DNA from: Thermoanaerobaculia bacterium
GTDB lineage: Bacteria; Acidobacteriota; Thermoanaerobaculia; UBA5066
Length of the DNA stretch: 16,027 nt
Assembly: GCA_017999215.1 (NCBI GenBank)
Contig: JAGOBQ010000032.1
Span: 1 to 16,027, forward strand
Direction: 5' to 3'
The notes beneath the pieces are model-generated. The model saw only the letters and a list, made by a program, of their open reading frames with translations. It was not told the DNA's origin and did not search any database. The stretch's first letter is position 1. The number at the start of each line of letters is the position of its first letter. This document shows positions 1 to 5,986 of this stretch, one piece after another. A program made the translations under genes and the position numbers.

Positions 1-69
1 CGGGAGAACCTCCCGCCTCTGATCCGGCAGCTCGAGACGGCGCTCAGGGCCGAGGGCGGGGCGAGCTAG
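1..69 (+). CDS. C-terminal end of an unidentified protein (partial)
   Basis: Frame 1 is open from the first base to a TAG at 67-69 and gives 22 residues ending LETALRAEGGAS. 21 of the 22 codons end in G or C, as in the neighbouring genuine genes. The composition suits an amphipathic C-terminal helix. The gene starts outside the window and is too short here to identify. It converges on the aldo/keto reductase, with only 26 bases between the two stop codons. The reading is inferred from codon use alone, so a chance open frame is possible. Confidence 0.5.
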   Translation, partial: RENLPPLIRQLETALRAEGGAS

Positions 70-95
70 CCACCTGGCCGGCGCGCCCCGGGAAC

Positions 96-1496
96 TCAGG
101 TCCCGAACGCCCCCACGGCGTCCCGCCCGTACTCGGGCCGGCGCATCCCGACGAGGACGCACGTCACGCCCGGCACGTCGGCAAGCCCCTTGAGCGTCCG
201 CTGCGAGAGGGTCCCCTCGGGGGACTCGTGGAGCTCGCGCGTCACGAGCTCGGAGAGCTCGGCGGCGCGGGCCTCCTCCCTCGGGAGGAGCCGCCCGACG
301 AGCGCGGAGGCGGCCTCGAGGAGCGTGGCGCCCCAGCTGTCGGCCCAGCGGCCGAAATCCGCATCGCGGTCGAAGACCTCGCGCAGCTCGGCGAGGAGCT
401 CCGTCCGCCGCGGCTCGACGACGTCGTCCCAGACCTCGCGGAACGTCCCGAGGTCGAGGCCGCGCTTCTCGAACTCGCCGAGGAGGGGCGAGACGGAGAG
501 GAGCTCCTCGGGCGGCGCGACGCCGTTCTCCACCGAGAGGCGCGGGGCGTAGACGAGCGCGAACTCCTCCTCGCCGGCGCGGAGGCGCGCGAGGGCGTCG
601 GGCGCGGGCGTCTCGACGAGCGGGAACGGCGCGCCGACGGAGGCGAAGCGGTGGAGGCGCCCCTGGCGGAAGCCGTTCAGCGGCCGGTTCACGAGGACGG
701 CGAGGCCGTGCTCGCGCGCCACGTCGAGGACGCTCCGGCCGTCGGTCGTGTGGATCGGCTCGCGCGCGCCGAGCTCCACCGGGTTCATCGGGAGCTGGAT
801 CGCGGCGAAACCGGGGCCGGCGAGGTCGAGGAGGCGAAGGAGGTCGACGGCGTCGGCCTTCTCGTGCGGGACGACGAACGTGTTCGAGGAGACGCCGTAG
901 GCGCCGATGCGCCCCGCGGCGACCTCCTTCTCGAGCTGCTCGAAGGCGCGGCCCATCCGGTCGTAGAACGTGTCGCGCGCCTCGGCGAGCGGCAGGTTCC
1001 GGTGCTCGGCGTCCGTCAGGAAGTACTCGGGGTTGTGGAGGAGGAGGAGGTCGACGCGCGGCATCGCGAGGCGGCCGAGCGAGGCGGAGAGCTGGTCCTT
1101 CAGGAACGCCGGGGAGATGCAGTGCCAGCAGTCCCGCGAGTACTCCGTCATCTCGGGCCACGGGTCGCCGAGCTTCCGGCGCTGGTGCGCGTCGCGGAGG
1201 TTCTGCCCCTGGACGTAGCCCGCCTTCGTGACGACGACGACGTCCTCGCGGCGGGCCTCGCCCGCCGCGGCCATCTCGCGGAGGACCTTCCCGACGAGCA
1301 GCTCGCTGTGGCCGTCGCCGTAGTTCGTCGAGGTGTCGACGAGGTTCACGCCGGAGAGGAGGGCGAGCCGGAGCGCCTCCCGGTGCCGGTCGACCCGGTC
1401 GTCCACCCGGTAGCACCCGAACCCGACGGGGGAGACGCGGGCGTGGAGCTTGCCCAGCGGGCGGCGGGTCGAGTCGGGGAGGCGGGCCTCGCTCAT
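96..1496 (-). CDS. Aldo/keto reductase family oxidoreductase
   Basis: This 466-residue protein belongs to the aldo/keto reductase TIM-barrel family, NADPH-dependent cytosolic carbonyl reductases or dehydrogenases. The catalytic tetrad is visible: Asp54 and Tyr59 in LVDTSTNYG, Lys91 in VVTKAGY and His154 in LLLLHNPE. GFGCYRVD near residue 25 is the usual first strand, and GVTCVLVGMRRPEY near the C-terminus is the expected cofactor-side segment. It is longer than the usual 320-350 residues, with extra sequence around 95-130 containing CWHC and a longer C-terminal half. The open frame runs far upstream, but the ATG at 1494-1496 starts exactly where AKR homology begins and lies just outside the divergent radical SAM gene, so I chose it. 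No strong Shine-Dalgarno precedes it. The 87 bases between the divergent genes must carry both promoters. The substrate cannot be predicted. Confidence 0.9.
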   Translation of the reverse strand: MSEARLPDSTRRPLGKLHARVSPVGFGCYRVDDRVDRHREALRLALLSGVNLVDTSTNYGDGHSELLVGKVLREMAAAGEARREDVVVVTKAGYVQGQNLRDAHQRRKLGDPWPEMTEYSRDCWHCISPAFLKDQLSASLGRLAMPRVDLLLLHNPEYFLTDAEHRNLPLAEARDTFYDRMGRAFEQLEKEVAAGRIGAYGVSSNTFVVPHEKADAVDLLRLLDLAGPGFAAIQLPMNPVELGAREPIHTTDGRSVLDVAREHGLAVLVNRPLNGFRQGRLHRFASVGAPFPLVETPAPDALARLRAGEEEFALVYAPRLSVENGVAPPEELLSVSPLLGEFEKRGLDLGTFREVWDDVVEPRRTELLAELREVFDRDADFGRWADSWGATLLEAASALVGRLLPREEARAAELSELVTRELHESPEGTLSQRTLKGLADVPGVTCVLVGMRRPEYGRDAVGAFGT

Positions 1497-1583
1497 GGCT
1501 CGGAACGATATCGGACGCGGGCCGGAACGTCCCGCCCCGGGGCCCGCCTTCGGCGCCCTTGCCGCACCTGCGAGAATCGGCCG

Positions 1584-2891
1584 ATGTCCAGCACCCGCCT
1601 CGAAAAGCCCTGGAACCCCGTCGAGCTCGAGGTCGAGCTCTTCTGCCGGGGGCTCCTCGTCGACGAATCCGCCCGGGCCGACGTCCAGGCCCGCCGCGTC
1701 GCCCGCACCCGCGCCGGCCTCGGCTCGGGCCTCGAGCTCGTCATCCCCGCCCCGCGGCAGGGGGTCTGGGTCAACGTCCCGCTCGACGAGCCGTTCGTCG
1801 CCTCCTCCCCGCTGACGCTCCACAAGGCGGGGGATTCGTTCGCCGTCCGCGATGCGCGCCTCCCCGACGTCGTCTACCCGGTCCGCCTCCCCGACCCGCC
1901 GGCCTGGTACGCCCGCTCGACGAAGCGCGGGGTCCCGATGACCCGCGTCGGCGTCCTGCAGGGGACCTACCTCGGCGTCTACTTCGCCGAGACGTGCATG
2001 TACTGGTACAACACCCCTTCGGCGGCGAACTGCAAGTTCTGTACGACCGGCGTGAACGTCGGGACGAACGAGGAGCTCGCGAAGAAGGTCGAGGACGTCG
2101 TCGAGGTCGCGAAGGTCGCCCGCGAGGAGTCGGGCGTCACGTTCACCCACTTCAACACCGGATATCACTACGAGGACGACCCGAAGAAGCGGCCGATGCA
2201 CGGCCTCATGCAGGCGCGCCCCTACGTGTCGGCCATCCGGCGGAACGTCGGCGGCTTCATTGGCGTCCAGGCGGTGCCGGTCTTGCGGGACTGCTGGGAC
2301 GAGTACGACGAGCTGATCGAGCTCGGCTGCGACCACTTCAGCTTCTGCGTCGAGCTCCTGGACGAGAAGTGGTTCGAGGAGGTCTGCCCGGGCAAGGCGT
2401 CGACCGTCGGGCAGGACGCGTTCTTCGAGGCGCTGGAGTACACCGCGAAGAAGCTCGGCCGCGGCCGCGTCTCCGGCGAGATCATCGCGGGGCTCGAGCC
2501 GATCGAGGCGACGAAGAGGGCGATCGACCGGATCGTCGCCGGGGGCGGGTTCCCCACCGTCTGCATCTTCCGGCCGCTCGCCGGGAGCAACCTCGCGCAC
2601 CTGCCGTCGCCCGACCCGGGCGAGATGCGCGAGGTGATGGCCTACCAGTACGAGGCGGCCCGCCGCGCGGGGCTCGCCGTCGGAATCCTCCCGAACATCA
2701 AGGTCTCCCTCGTCGTCCAGCCGGAGGAGGGGCGCGAGCTCCTCGCGGAGAAGAGCTGGCTCGACCCGTACGAGTGGAAGGTCGCGGCGCTCCGGGCCCT
2801 CGCCCGCCCCTACGCCGCCTGGCGCAAGCGTCCCCGCCCCGACGCCCCCGAGTTCCGCCCCGAAATCCCCGGCCCATCGGCCGTCGGATAA
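1584..2891 (+). CDS. Radical SAM protein with unusual cysteine spacing
   Basis: This 435-residue protein looks like a radical SAM enzyme. The likely [4Fe-4S]-binding cysteines are C138, C150 and C153 (ETCMYW...NCKFCTTG), a CX11CX2C arrangement instead of the classical CX3CX2C. The second half has barrel-like segments: FTHFNTGYHYEDD near 188, IGVQAVP, a central HFSFCVELLDE, SGEIIAGLEP and a final FRPLAGS. The roughly 110 residues before the cluster form a separate N-terminal region. I chose the ATG at 1584 because it is the first methionine after the divergent AKR start and because codon use fits from there; the long upstream extension of this frame lies antisense to the AKR. Widened cluster motifs are known, for example CX14CX2C in some QueE proteins. 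The reaction is unknown. The nearest functional hint is the divergent AKR. Confidence 0.85.
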   Translation: MSSTRLEKPWNPVELEVELFCRGLLVDESARADVQARRVARTRAGLGSGLELVIPAPRQGVWVNVPLDEPFVASSPLTLHKAGDSFAVRDARLPDVVYPVRLPDPPAWYARSTKRGVPMTRVGVLQGTYLGVYFAETCMYWYNTPSAANCKFCTTGVNVGTNEELAKKVEDVVEVAKVAREESGVTFTHFNTGYHYEDDPKKRPMHGLMQARPYVSAIRRNVGGFIGVQAVPVLRDCWDEYDELIELGCDHFSFCVELLDEKWFEEVCPGKASTVGQDAFFEALEYTAKKLGRGRVSGEIIAGLEPIEATKRAIDRIVAGGGFPTVCIFRPLAGSNLAHLPSPDPGEMREVMAYQYEAARRAGLAVGILPNIKVSLVVQPEEGRELLAEKSWLDPYEWKVAALRALARPYAAWRKRPRPDAPEFRPEIPGPSAVG

Positions 2892-2926
2892 GGGGTGACG
2901 GACGCCGAGTCCGCCGGGAGCCTGCC

Positions 2927-4081
2927 ATGAAGTGGTCGTACACCGTCGCCCGCGTCTCGGGCATCGACATCAAGATCCACGCGACGTTCGCGCTGATCCT
3001 CGCGCTCGGCGCGTTCCAGTGGGGCTTTCCGCAGGGGCTCGGCGGGGAGTCCTCGTTCGCGGGCGCCGTCTTCGGGATGGGCCTGATGATCCTCCTCTTC
3101 GCCTGCGTCGTCCTGCACGAGCTGGGGCACAGCCTCGTCGCGCAGCGCTTCGGCCTGACGGTGCGGGAAATCGTCCTGCTGCCGATCGGCGGCGTCGCAC
3201 GCCTCGAGAAGAACCCCGAGAAGCCGCAGCACGAGCTCCTGATCGCCCTCGCCGGGCCGCTCGTGAACGTGGCGATCGCCATCCTCCTCTTCTTCGCCGG
3301 CGGCGTCGCGCTCAACTTCGGCCTCGTCGAGGCGCAGTCGCTCCTCACCGCCGACGGGCCGCCCACCCTCGCGACCCTCTGGGGCTGGCTCTTCCTCGCG
3401 AACGTCGGCCTCGCCGTCTTCAACATGATCCCCGCCTTCCCGATGGACGGCGGCCGCGTCCTCCGAGCGGCGCTCGCGATGCGCCTCGGCTTCTCGCGCG
3501 GGACGCAGATCGCCACGGCGATCGGGCAGGCCGTCGCGTTCGCGTTCGGCCTGTTCGGCGTCCTCTCCGGGAACTTCCTCCTCGTCATCGTCGCCCTCTT
3601 CGTCTTCATGGGGGCGGGGCAGGAGCGGGCCGAGGAGCAGGCGCGAACGGTCCTCACGACGCTCCGTGTCGGCGACGCCTACAACAAGCACGCCCTCGTC
3701 CTCTCGCCCGGCGACCACGTCAGCAAGGTCGTCGACTACATCCTGACGAGCTACCAGCCCGACTTCGCCGTCGTCCAGGGGAAGACGTTCCTCGGCGTCG
3801 TCACGCGCGACGACGTCCTGAAGGCGCTCGCCACGGAGACGAACGACCTCTACGTCGCCGGGATCATGCGGCGCGAAGTCCTGACGGTCGACGCGCGGCA
3901 GGGGCTCGACGAGGTGCGCCGTCTGATGGGGGAGAAGGGAGAGCGGATCGCCGCCGTGAACGACGGCGACGCCTTCCTCGGCCTCGTCAGCGTCGAGGAC
4001 ATCGGCGAGGCGCTCGTCGTCTCCAGCTTCGTCCAGCTGCGCGACAAGCGCCGCGCGGCGGCGGAGGCCGAGGCGGGCTGA
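2927..4081 (+). CDS. Site-2 protease (M50-type) membrane metalloprotease with two CBS domains
   Basis: The 384-residue protein is an intramembrane zinc metalloprotease of the site-2 protease family. The zinc site is HELGH at 64-68, in the hydrophobic segment LLFACVVLHELGH. The third ligand motif is N166-M-I-P-A-F-P-M-D-G-G (NxxPxxPxDGG). Several membrane helices surround these motifs (about 17-32, 48-70, 104-128, 150-168 and 185-215). Two tandem CBS domains follow, about 240-295 and 300-370 (LGVVTRDDVLKAL and LGLVSVEDIGEAL), which in this family usually bind adenine nucleotides. GGGAG at 2916-2920 lies 6 bases before the ATG and supports this start. The gene begins 35 bases after the radical SAM stop and may be cotranscribed. 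The family usually cuts anti-sigma factors or other membrane proteins; the substrate here is not visible. Confidence 0.93.
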   Translation: MKWSYTVARVSGIDIKIHATFALILALGAFQWGFPQGLGGESSFAGAVFGMGLMILLFACVVLHELGHSLVAQRFGLTVREIVLLPIGGVARLEKNPEKPQHELLIALAGPLVNVAIAILLFFAGGVALNFGLVEAQSLLTADGPPTLATLWGWLFLANVGLAVFNMIPAFPMDGGRVLRAALAMRLGFSRGTQIATAIGQAVAFAFGLFGVLSGNFLLVIVALFVFMGAGQERAEEQARTVLTTLRVGDAYNKHALVLSPGDHVSKVVDYILTSYQPDFAVVQGKTFLGVVTRDDVLKALATETNDLYVAGIMRREVLTVDARQGLDEVRRLMGEKGERIAAVNDGDAFLGLVSVEDIGEALVVSSFVQLRDKRRAAAEAEAG

Positions 4082-4353
4082 AGGGGGGGGCGGGGCCCTC
4101 GATCGGGCGCGCGTCGACGGGCCGGACCGGAGCGACGTCCCGACGCAACGGCGAGGCCCTTTGTCTATTCCCACGCCGTTCGCCCAGGCCGCGCGCGGTT
4201 CTCCATCGAGCGGGCGGCGGACGGCTTCCTCCGGGCCACCGGCCTTCCCGGAATGTCGATGTTCTCTGCCCGGCTGACGGCAGGCCCGTTGCCTATGTAA
4301 TCAACCTGGGCGGAATGAGGGATCGGCGGCACTCTGCTCCGTGGAGGGCCCTC

Positions 4354-4563
4354 ATGACCACGGATCGCGAGAGCAGGTTCGAGACCCCGGCCGCCTGGCT
4401 CGGCAGCGTGGTCTCCCTATCGCTCCGAGCCGACATCTTCGGAGATCGCGTCGACTCCCGGGCAGCGATCGCCGTCGATCCGATCGATGGAAAGCCCTTC
4501 GCAAGTGAGGAGCTGCCCTCGCCCTCCCTCCGCCGACCGTTGGCGGCTGGGAGCCGAGCCTGA
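4354..4563 (+). CDS. Possible small protein, unknown (69 residues)
   Basis: An ATG at 4354 is preceded by GGAGGG at 4343-4348, five bases away, an excellent ribosome binding site. The frame encodes 69 residues starting MTTDRESRFETPAAWLG and containing a short hydrophobic patch (WLGSVVSLSL, about 15-24), an acidic middle and a basic, proline-containing end. About three quarters of its codons end in G or C, similar to the RiPP-locus genes. I recognise no family. It lies 196 bases before the AraC-type gene on the same strand and could be a leader peptide, a second small product of the locus or chance. It has no cysteines and no Gly-Gly leader, so it does not look like a second copy of the precursor. 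The call rests mainly on the ribosome binding site. Confidence 0.4.
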   Translation: MTTDRESRFETPAAWLGSVVSLSLRADIFGDRVDSRAAIAVDPIDGKPFASEELPSPSLRRPLAAGSRA

Positions 4564-4730
4564 CCTGCTGAGCTTCGTCTGCGCCGGGCTCAGGCCCTTC
4601 CGGAACCGTCGCCTCCACCGGTCGAGGGGACCAGCGAGGCTCGCCAGGGTTGCGCCGCCGTGGCGCGTCGACACCCACGGAACGATTTCGAAGAAATTTC
4701 TCGAGGCGAGGGGCACTGAAGGGGTCCGAA

Positions 4731-4756
4731 AACCCTCATAGCTAGTAAGGAGGGTT
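4731..4756 (+). promoter_or_regulatory. Hairpin that would cover the regulator's ribosome binding site
   Basis: AACCCTC at 4731-4737 is the exact reverse complement of GAGGGTT at 4750-4756, with a 12-base loop. The right arm covers most of the Shine-Dalgarno of the next gene. Just upstream, GGGGT at 4721-4725 could pair instead with ACCCT at 4732-4736, giving a competing hairpin that would free the ribosome site. The sequence shows both pairings. Regulation by them is inference, and complements of GGAGG arise easily by chance. Confidence 0.35.
4747..4754 (+). promoter_or_regulatory. Strong ribosome binding site that fixes a GTG start
   Basis: AAGGAGGG ends five bases before the GTG at 4760. 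This near-perfect anti-16S match is the reason for starting the AraC-type gene at a GTG. Confidence 0.8.
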
Positions 4757-4759
4757 CTC

Positions 4760-5209
4760 GTGGTCCAGCCAGTCGAGATCAATGCTCAACCTCACGCCGG
4801 CCCGTCGACCCCCGGCGCCGCGCACGCTCGATTCAGGAGGAACCGATCCGGCGACCTGACGGACGAGGACCTCGATGTTCTCGCGGGGCAACTCTCTGCC
4901 TTGGGAGCGAGGGCCGTGGCAGCGACCCAGGGGCGCGGAACCCGGACCCTGCTGCGACGCCTCGCTGAGAGCGGGACGAGCGTGCGGTCTCTCGTCCTGC
5001 GTGAGCGTCGCGAACGGGCGCTCCGGCTCCTCGCGACATCGGTGGCGTACGCCGAGGTGGCCCGGGCGATCGGGCTCTCCGGGCCGATCTCTCTCTCACG
5101 ATTCTGCCGTCGGGAGTTTGGGACGACGCCCGGGAGACTGCGTGCGTACCTCTTGAGGCGGGAGACGCCTCCGAGGATTCGATGCCTGCGATGTGGCACC
5201 AGTTGTTAA
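4760..5209 (+). CDS. Short AraC-type transcriptional regulator without a sensor domain
   Basis: The 149-residue protein is almost only an AraC/XylS DNA-binding domain. A first helix-turn-helix lies at about 50-80 (RGTRTLLRRLAESGTSVRSL), the linker helix RERRERALRLL follows at 81-91, and the second helix-turn-helix is at about 92-131, closing with the family signature SRFCRREFGTTPGRLRAYL. Typical members are 250-350 residues with an N-terminal ligand-binding domain. Here only about 45 non-conserved residues precede the DNA-binding part. The tail ends RCLRCGTSC, three closely spaced cysteines that are unusual for the family and could bind metal or sense redox state (speculative). The start is GTG behind a strong Shine-Dalgarno. 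It sits on the same strand, 358 bases ahead of the precursor peptide, and is the obvious candidate regulator of the locus. Confidence 0.85.
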   Translation: MVQPVEINAQPHAGPSTPGAAHARFRRNRSGDLTDEDLDVLAGQLSALGARAVAATQGRGTRTLLRRLAESGTSVRSLVLRERRERALRLLATSVAYAEVARAIGLSGPISLSRFCRREFGTTPGRLRAYLLRRETPPRIRCLRCGTSC

Positions 5210-5237
5210 TGGCGATGGATCGGAGGCAACCGTAGAA

Positions 5238-5257
5238 TTGGGCGAAATTCCGCCCAA
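5238..5257 (+). terminator. Hairpin after the regulator gene
   Basis: TTGGGCG (5238-5244) and CGCCCAA (5251-5257) form a perfect 7-bp stem with a 6-base loop (AAATTC), 28 bases after the regulator's stop codon. No T-run follows, so it is either a weak or Rho-assisted terminator or an operator-like inverted repeat for the regulator encoded just upstream. The pairing is certain; the role is inferred. Confidence 0.45.
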
Positions 5258-5529
5258 GCCGGCCATCTGCACACCATCGACCACGCCGGATGAGAGAAGG
5301 GACGGGATCGAGGAGTTTGATCAGGCCGGTCCTTCAGGAGCAGGGTCACTTGGACCAGAGGACTAGAAGCCCGAAGGAACGGGAGTGTATGCCGGAGGAT
5401 TGAGGCAGGGTGCTCGCACTGCTGCTTTCGAGGAGAGCCCTGAAGAGAAAGACTCGAACACTGAGAAGTCGAGGCGAGCCGTCCCAAAGTTATACCTCTA
5501 TCACAGAGTCATCATGGCCCAACGCGACA

Positions 5530-5549
5530 CACCTGGGGCGCCCCGGGTG
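5530..5549 (+). promoter_or_regulatory. GC-rich hairpin just before the precursor start
   Basis: Two 10-base arms centred on GGGGCGCCCC (5535-5544), extended outward to CAC/GTG with one T-G wobble, form a strong stem ending 18 bases before the precursor ATG at 5568. It stops just short of the ribosome binding site GGAAGAG (5551-5557). It may stabilise the 5' end of the peptide message or tune its translation; this is inference. Confidence 0.35.
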
Positions 5550-5567
5550 GGGAAGAGTGACACCACA

Positions 5568-5741
5568 ATGAAGAAGAACGAACCGAAGAACGCGCTCAAC
5601 ATGCGGAAACTGACCTTTGTCGAGCTGAGGACTGCTCGTGGAGGGGCCCCGGGAGGAACGAGCGGCGGAGCGGCAGGTTCGCCCGGCAACGGCAACTACT
5701 GCACGTGCACCTGCGCGTGTGAGCCTGCTAACAAGGGCTGA
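5568..5741 (+). CDS. RiPP precursor peptide with double-glycine leader and CxCxCxC core
   Basis: The 57-residue peptide has the layout of a ribosomally made, modified peptide. Residues 1-26 form the leader: a basic start (MKKNEPKN) and LTFVELRTARGG at 15-26, which fits the double-glycine consensus of C39-processed peptides (Leu at -12, Thr at -11, Glu-Leu at -8/-7, Gly-Gly at -2/-1). The predicted core (27-57) is a flexible stretch rich in Gly, Ala, Ser and Pro, then NGNYCTCTCACEPANKG, with four cysteines (C45, C47, C49, C51) at every second residue. Gly-Gly also occurs at 29-30 and 33-34, so other cut sites are possible. GGAAGAG at 5551-5557 precedes the ATG by 10 bases. The ATG at 5514 would add 18 residues but lacks a ribosome site. 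The maturase and a C39 exporter follow in the same direction. The alternating cysteines could carry thioether cross-links or bind metal. The modified structure and activity are unknown, and I recognise no named family. Confidence 0.85.
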   Translation: MKKNEPKNALNMRKLTFVELRTARGGAPGGTSGGAAGSPGNGNYCTCTCACEPANKG

Positions 5742-5986
5742 TACCGACACCCATAGCGATTCAAACTTCACCCGTCCACGGCATTTGCTGTCGCGGGATG
5801 GGAGCCTCGCGGAAGCCAGTCTGAAGACCTGACACGCAACGATCAACATCGATGAGCACCCGGGGCGCCACCAGTACGGGGTCGTTGTGGCTCGGCCGAA
5901 TGCGAGAAGTGTCTGCCCGGATGCGCGCGTCGTCAGCTGGTCGCGGCGGCGGGGGCAGATCGGACGGAGAGAACGAGAGGCTTGGG
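5742..5986. other. Spacer between precursor and maturase, with a small hairpin
   Basis: CGCGGG (5792-5797) and CTCGCG (5806-5811) can form a 6-bp stem with one G-T pair and an 8-base loop. Such a stem between a precursor and its enzyme gene could reduce read-through and keep peptide in excess over enzyme (inference). The maturase frame is open from an ATG at 5852, but the 45 residues this would add are low-complexity, lack homology and have no ribosome site, so I treat the stretch as non-coding. Confidence 0.4.
5975..5980 (+). promoter_or_regulatory. Ribosome binding site that decides the maturase start
   Basis: GAGAGG ends six bases before the ATG at 5987. The alternative ATG at 5852 has no such site, so the shorter reading is preferred. 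Confidence 0.6.

Larger units (their letters stand above)
4082..4759. other. Long intergenic stretch before the RiPP locus, with one possible small gene
   Basis: Between the protease stop and the AraC-type gene there are 678 bases with no recognisable protein family. The only supportable coding candidate is the small gene at 4354-4563. A perfect 7-base inverted repeat (AACGGCG at 4147-4153, CGCCGTT at 4174-4180) flanks a more AT-rich loop containing TTTGTCTATTC and could act as a transcription end for the protease gene, though it has no T-run. I see no convincing -35/-10 pair. TATGTA at 4294-4299 resembles a -10 element but has no partner. Other open frames here overlap each other and show no domain. 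Confidence 0.5.
5210..5567. other. Regulatory stretch upstream of the precursor peptide
   Basis: These 358 bases hold no recognisable gene and are less GC-rich than the rest of the window, as expected for the control region of the peptide operon. A hairpin lies at 5238-5257 and a second at 5530-5549. AAGTTATACCTCTATC (5487-5502) is the most AT-rich patch and could contain a -10 element (TATACC at 5491), but I see no good -35 at the right distance. The precursor frame stays open back to 5385 without codon bias or homology. An in-frame ATG at 5514 has no good ribosome binding site. Confidence 0.5.

Noticed and set aside
228..1583. Long open frame in front of the radical SAM gene
   Set aside because: It is antisense to the aldo/keto reductase and consists of repetitive Glu/Arg/Leu text produced by high GC; homology begins only after 1584.
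2810..4174. 454-codon minus-strand open frame opposite the protease
   Set aside because: It is the highly charged mirror of a gene whose plus-strand product has clear HELGH, DGG and CBS motifs.
4487..4741. 84-codon open frame on the plus strand
   Set aside because: It overlaps the better-supported small frame at 4354-4563, lacks a ribosome site and gives a basic, proline-rich translation without homology.
5193..5210. TGGCACCAGTTGTTA resembles a sigma-54 promoter
   Set aside because: The spacing between the TGGCAC and TTG parts is too short, the downstream GC is missing, and it lies in the end of the regulator's coding sequence.
5311..5330. GAGTTTGATCAGGCCGG resembles the conserved 5' end of 16S rRNA
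   Set aside because: Only about ten bases match, and the sequence after them shows nothing of a ribosomal RNA gene.
5385..5567. Longer version of the precursor starting at 5385 or 5514
   Set aside because: No ribosome site precedes either start. The leader consensus is complete from 5568, and the extra residues have no leader-like features.
5852..5986. N-terminal extension of the maturase from the ATG at 5852
   Set aside because: The 45 added residues are low-complexity, no ribosome site precedes that ATG, and a good one precedes 5987.
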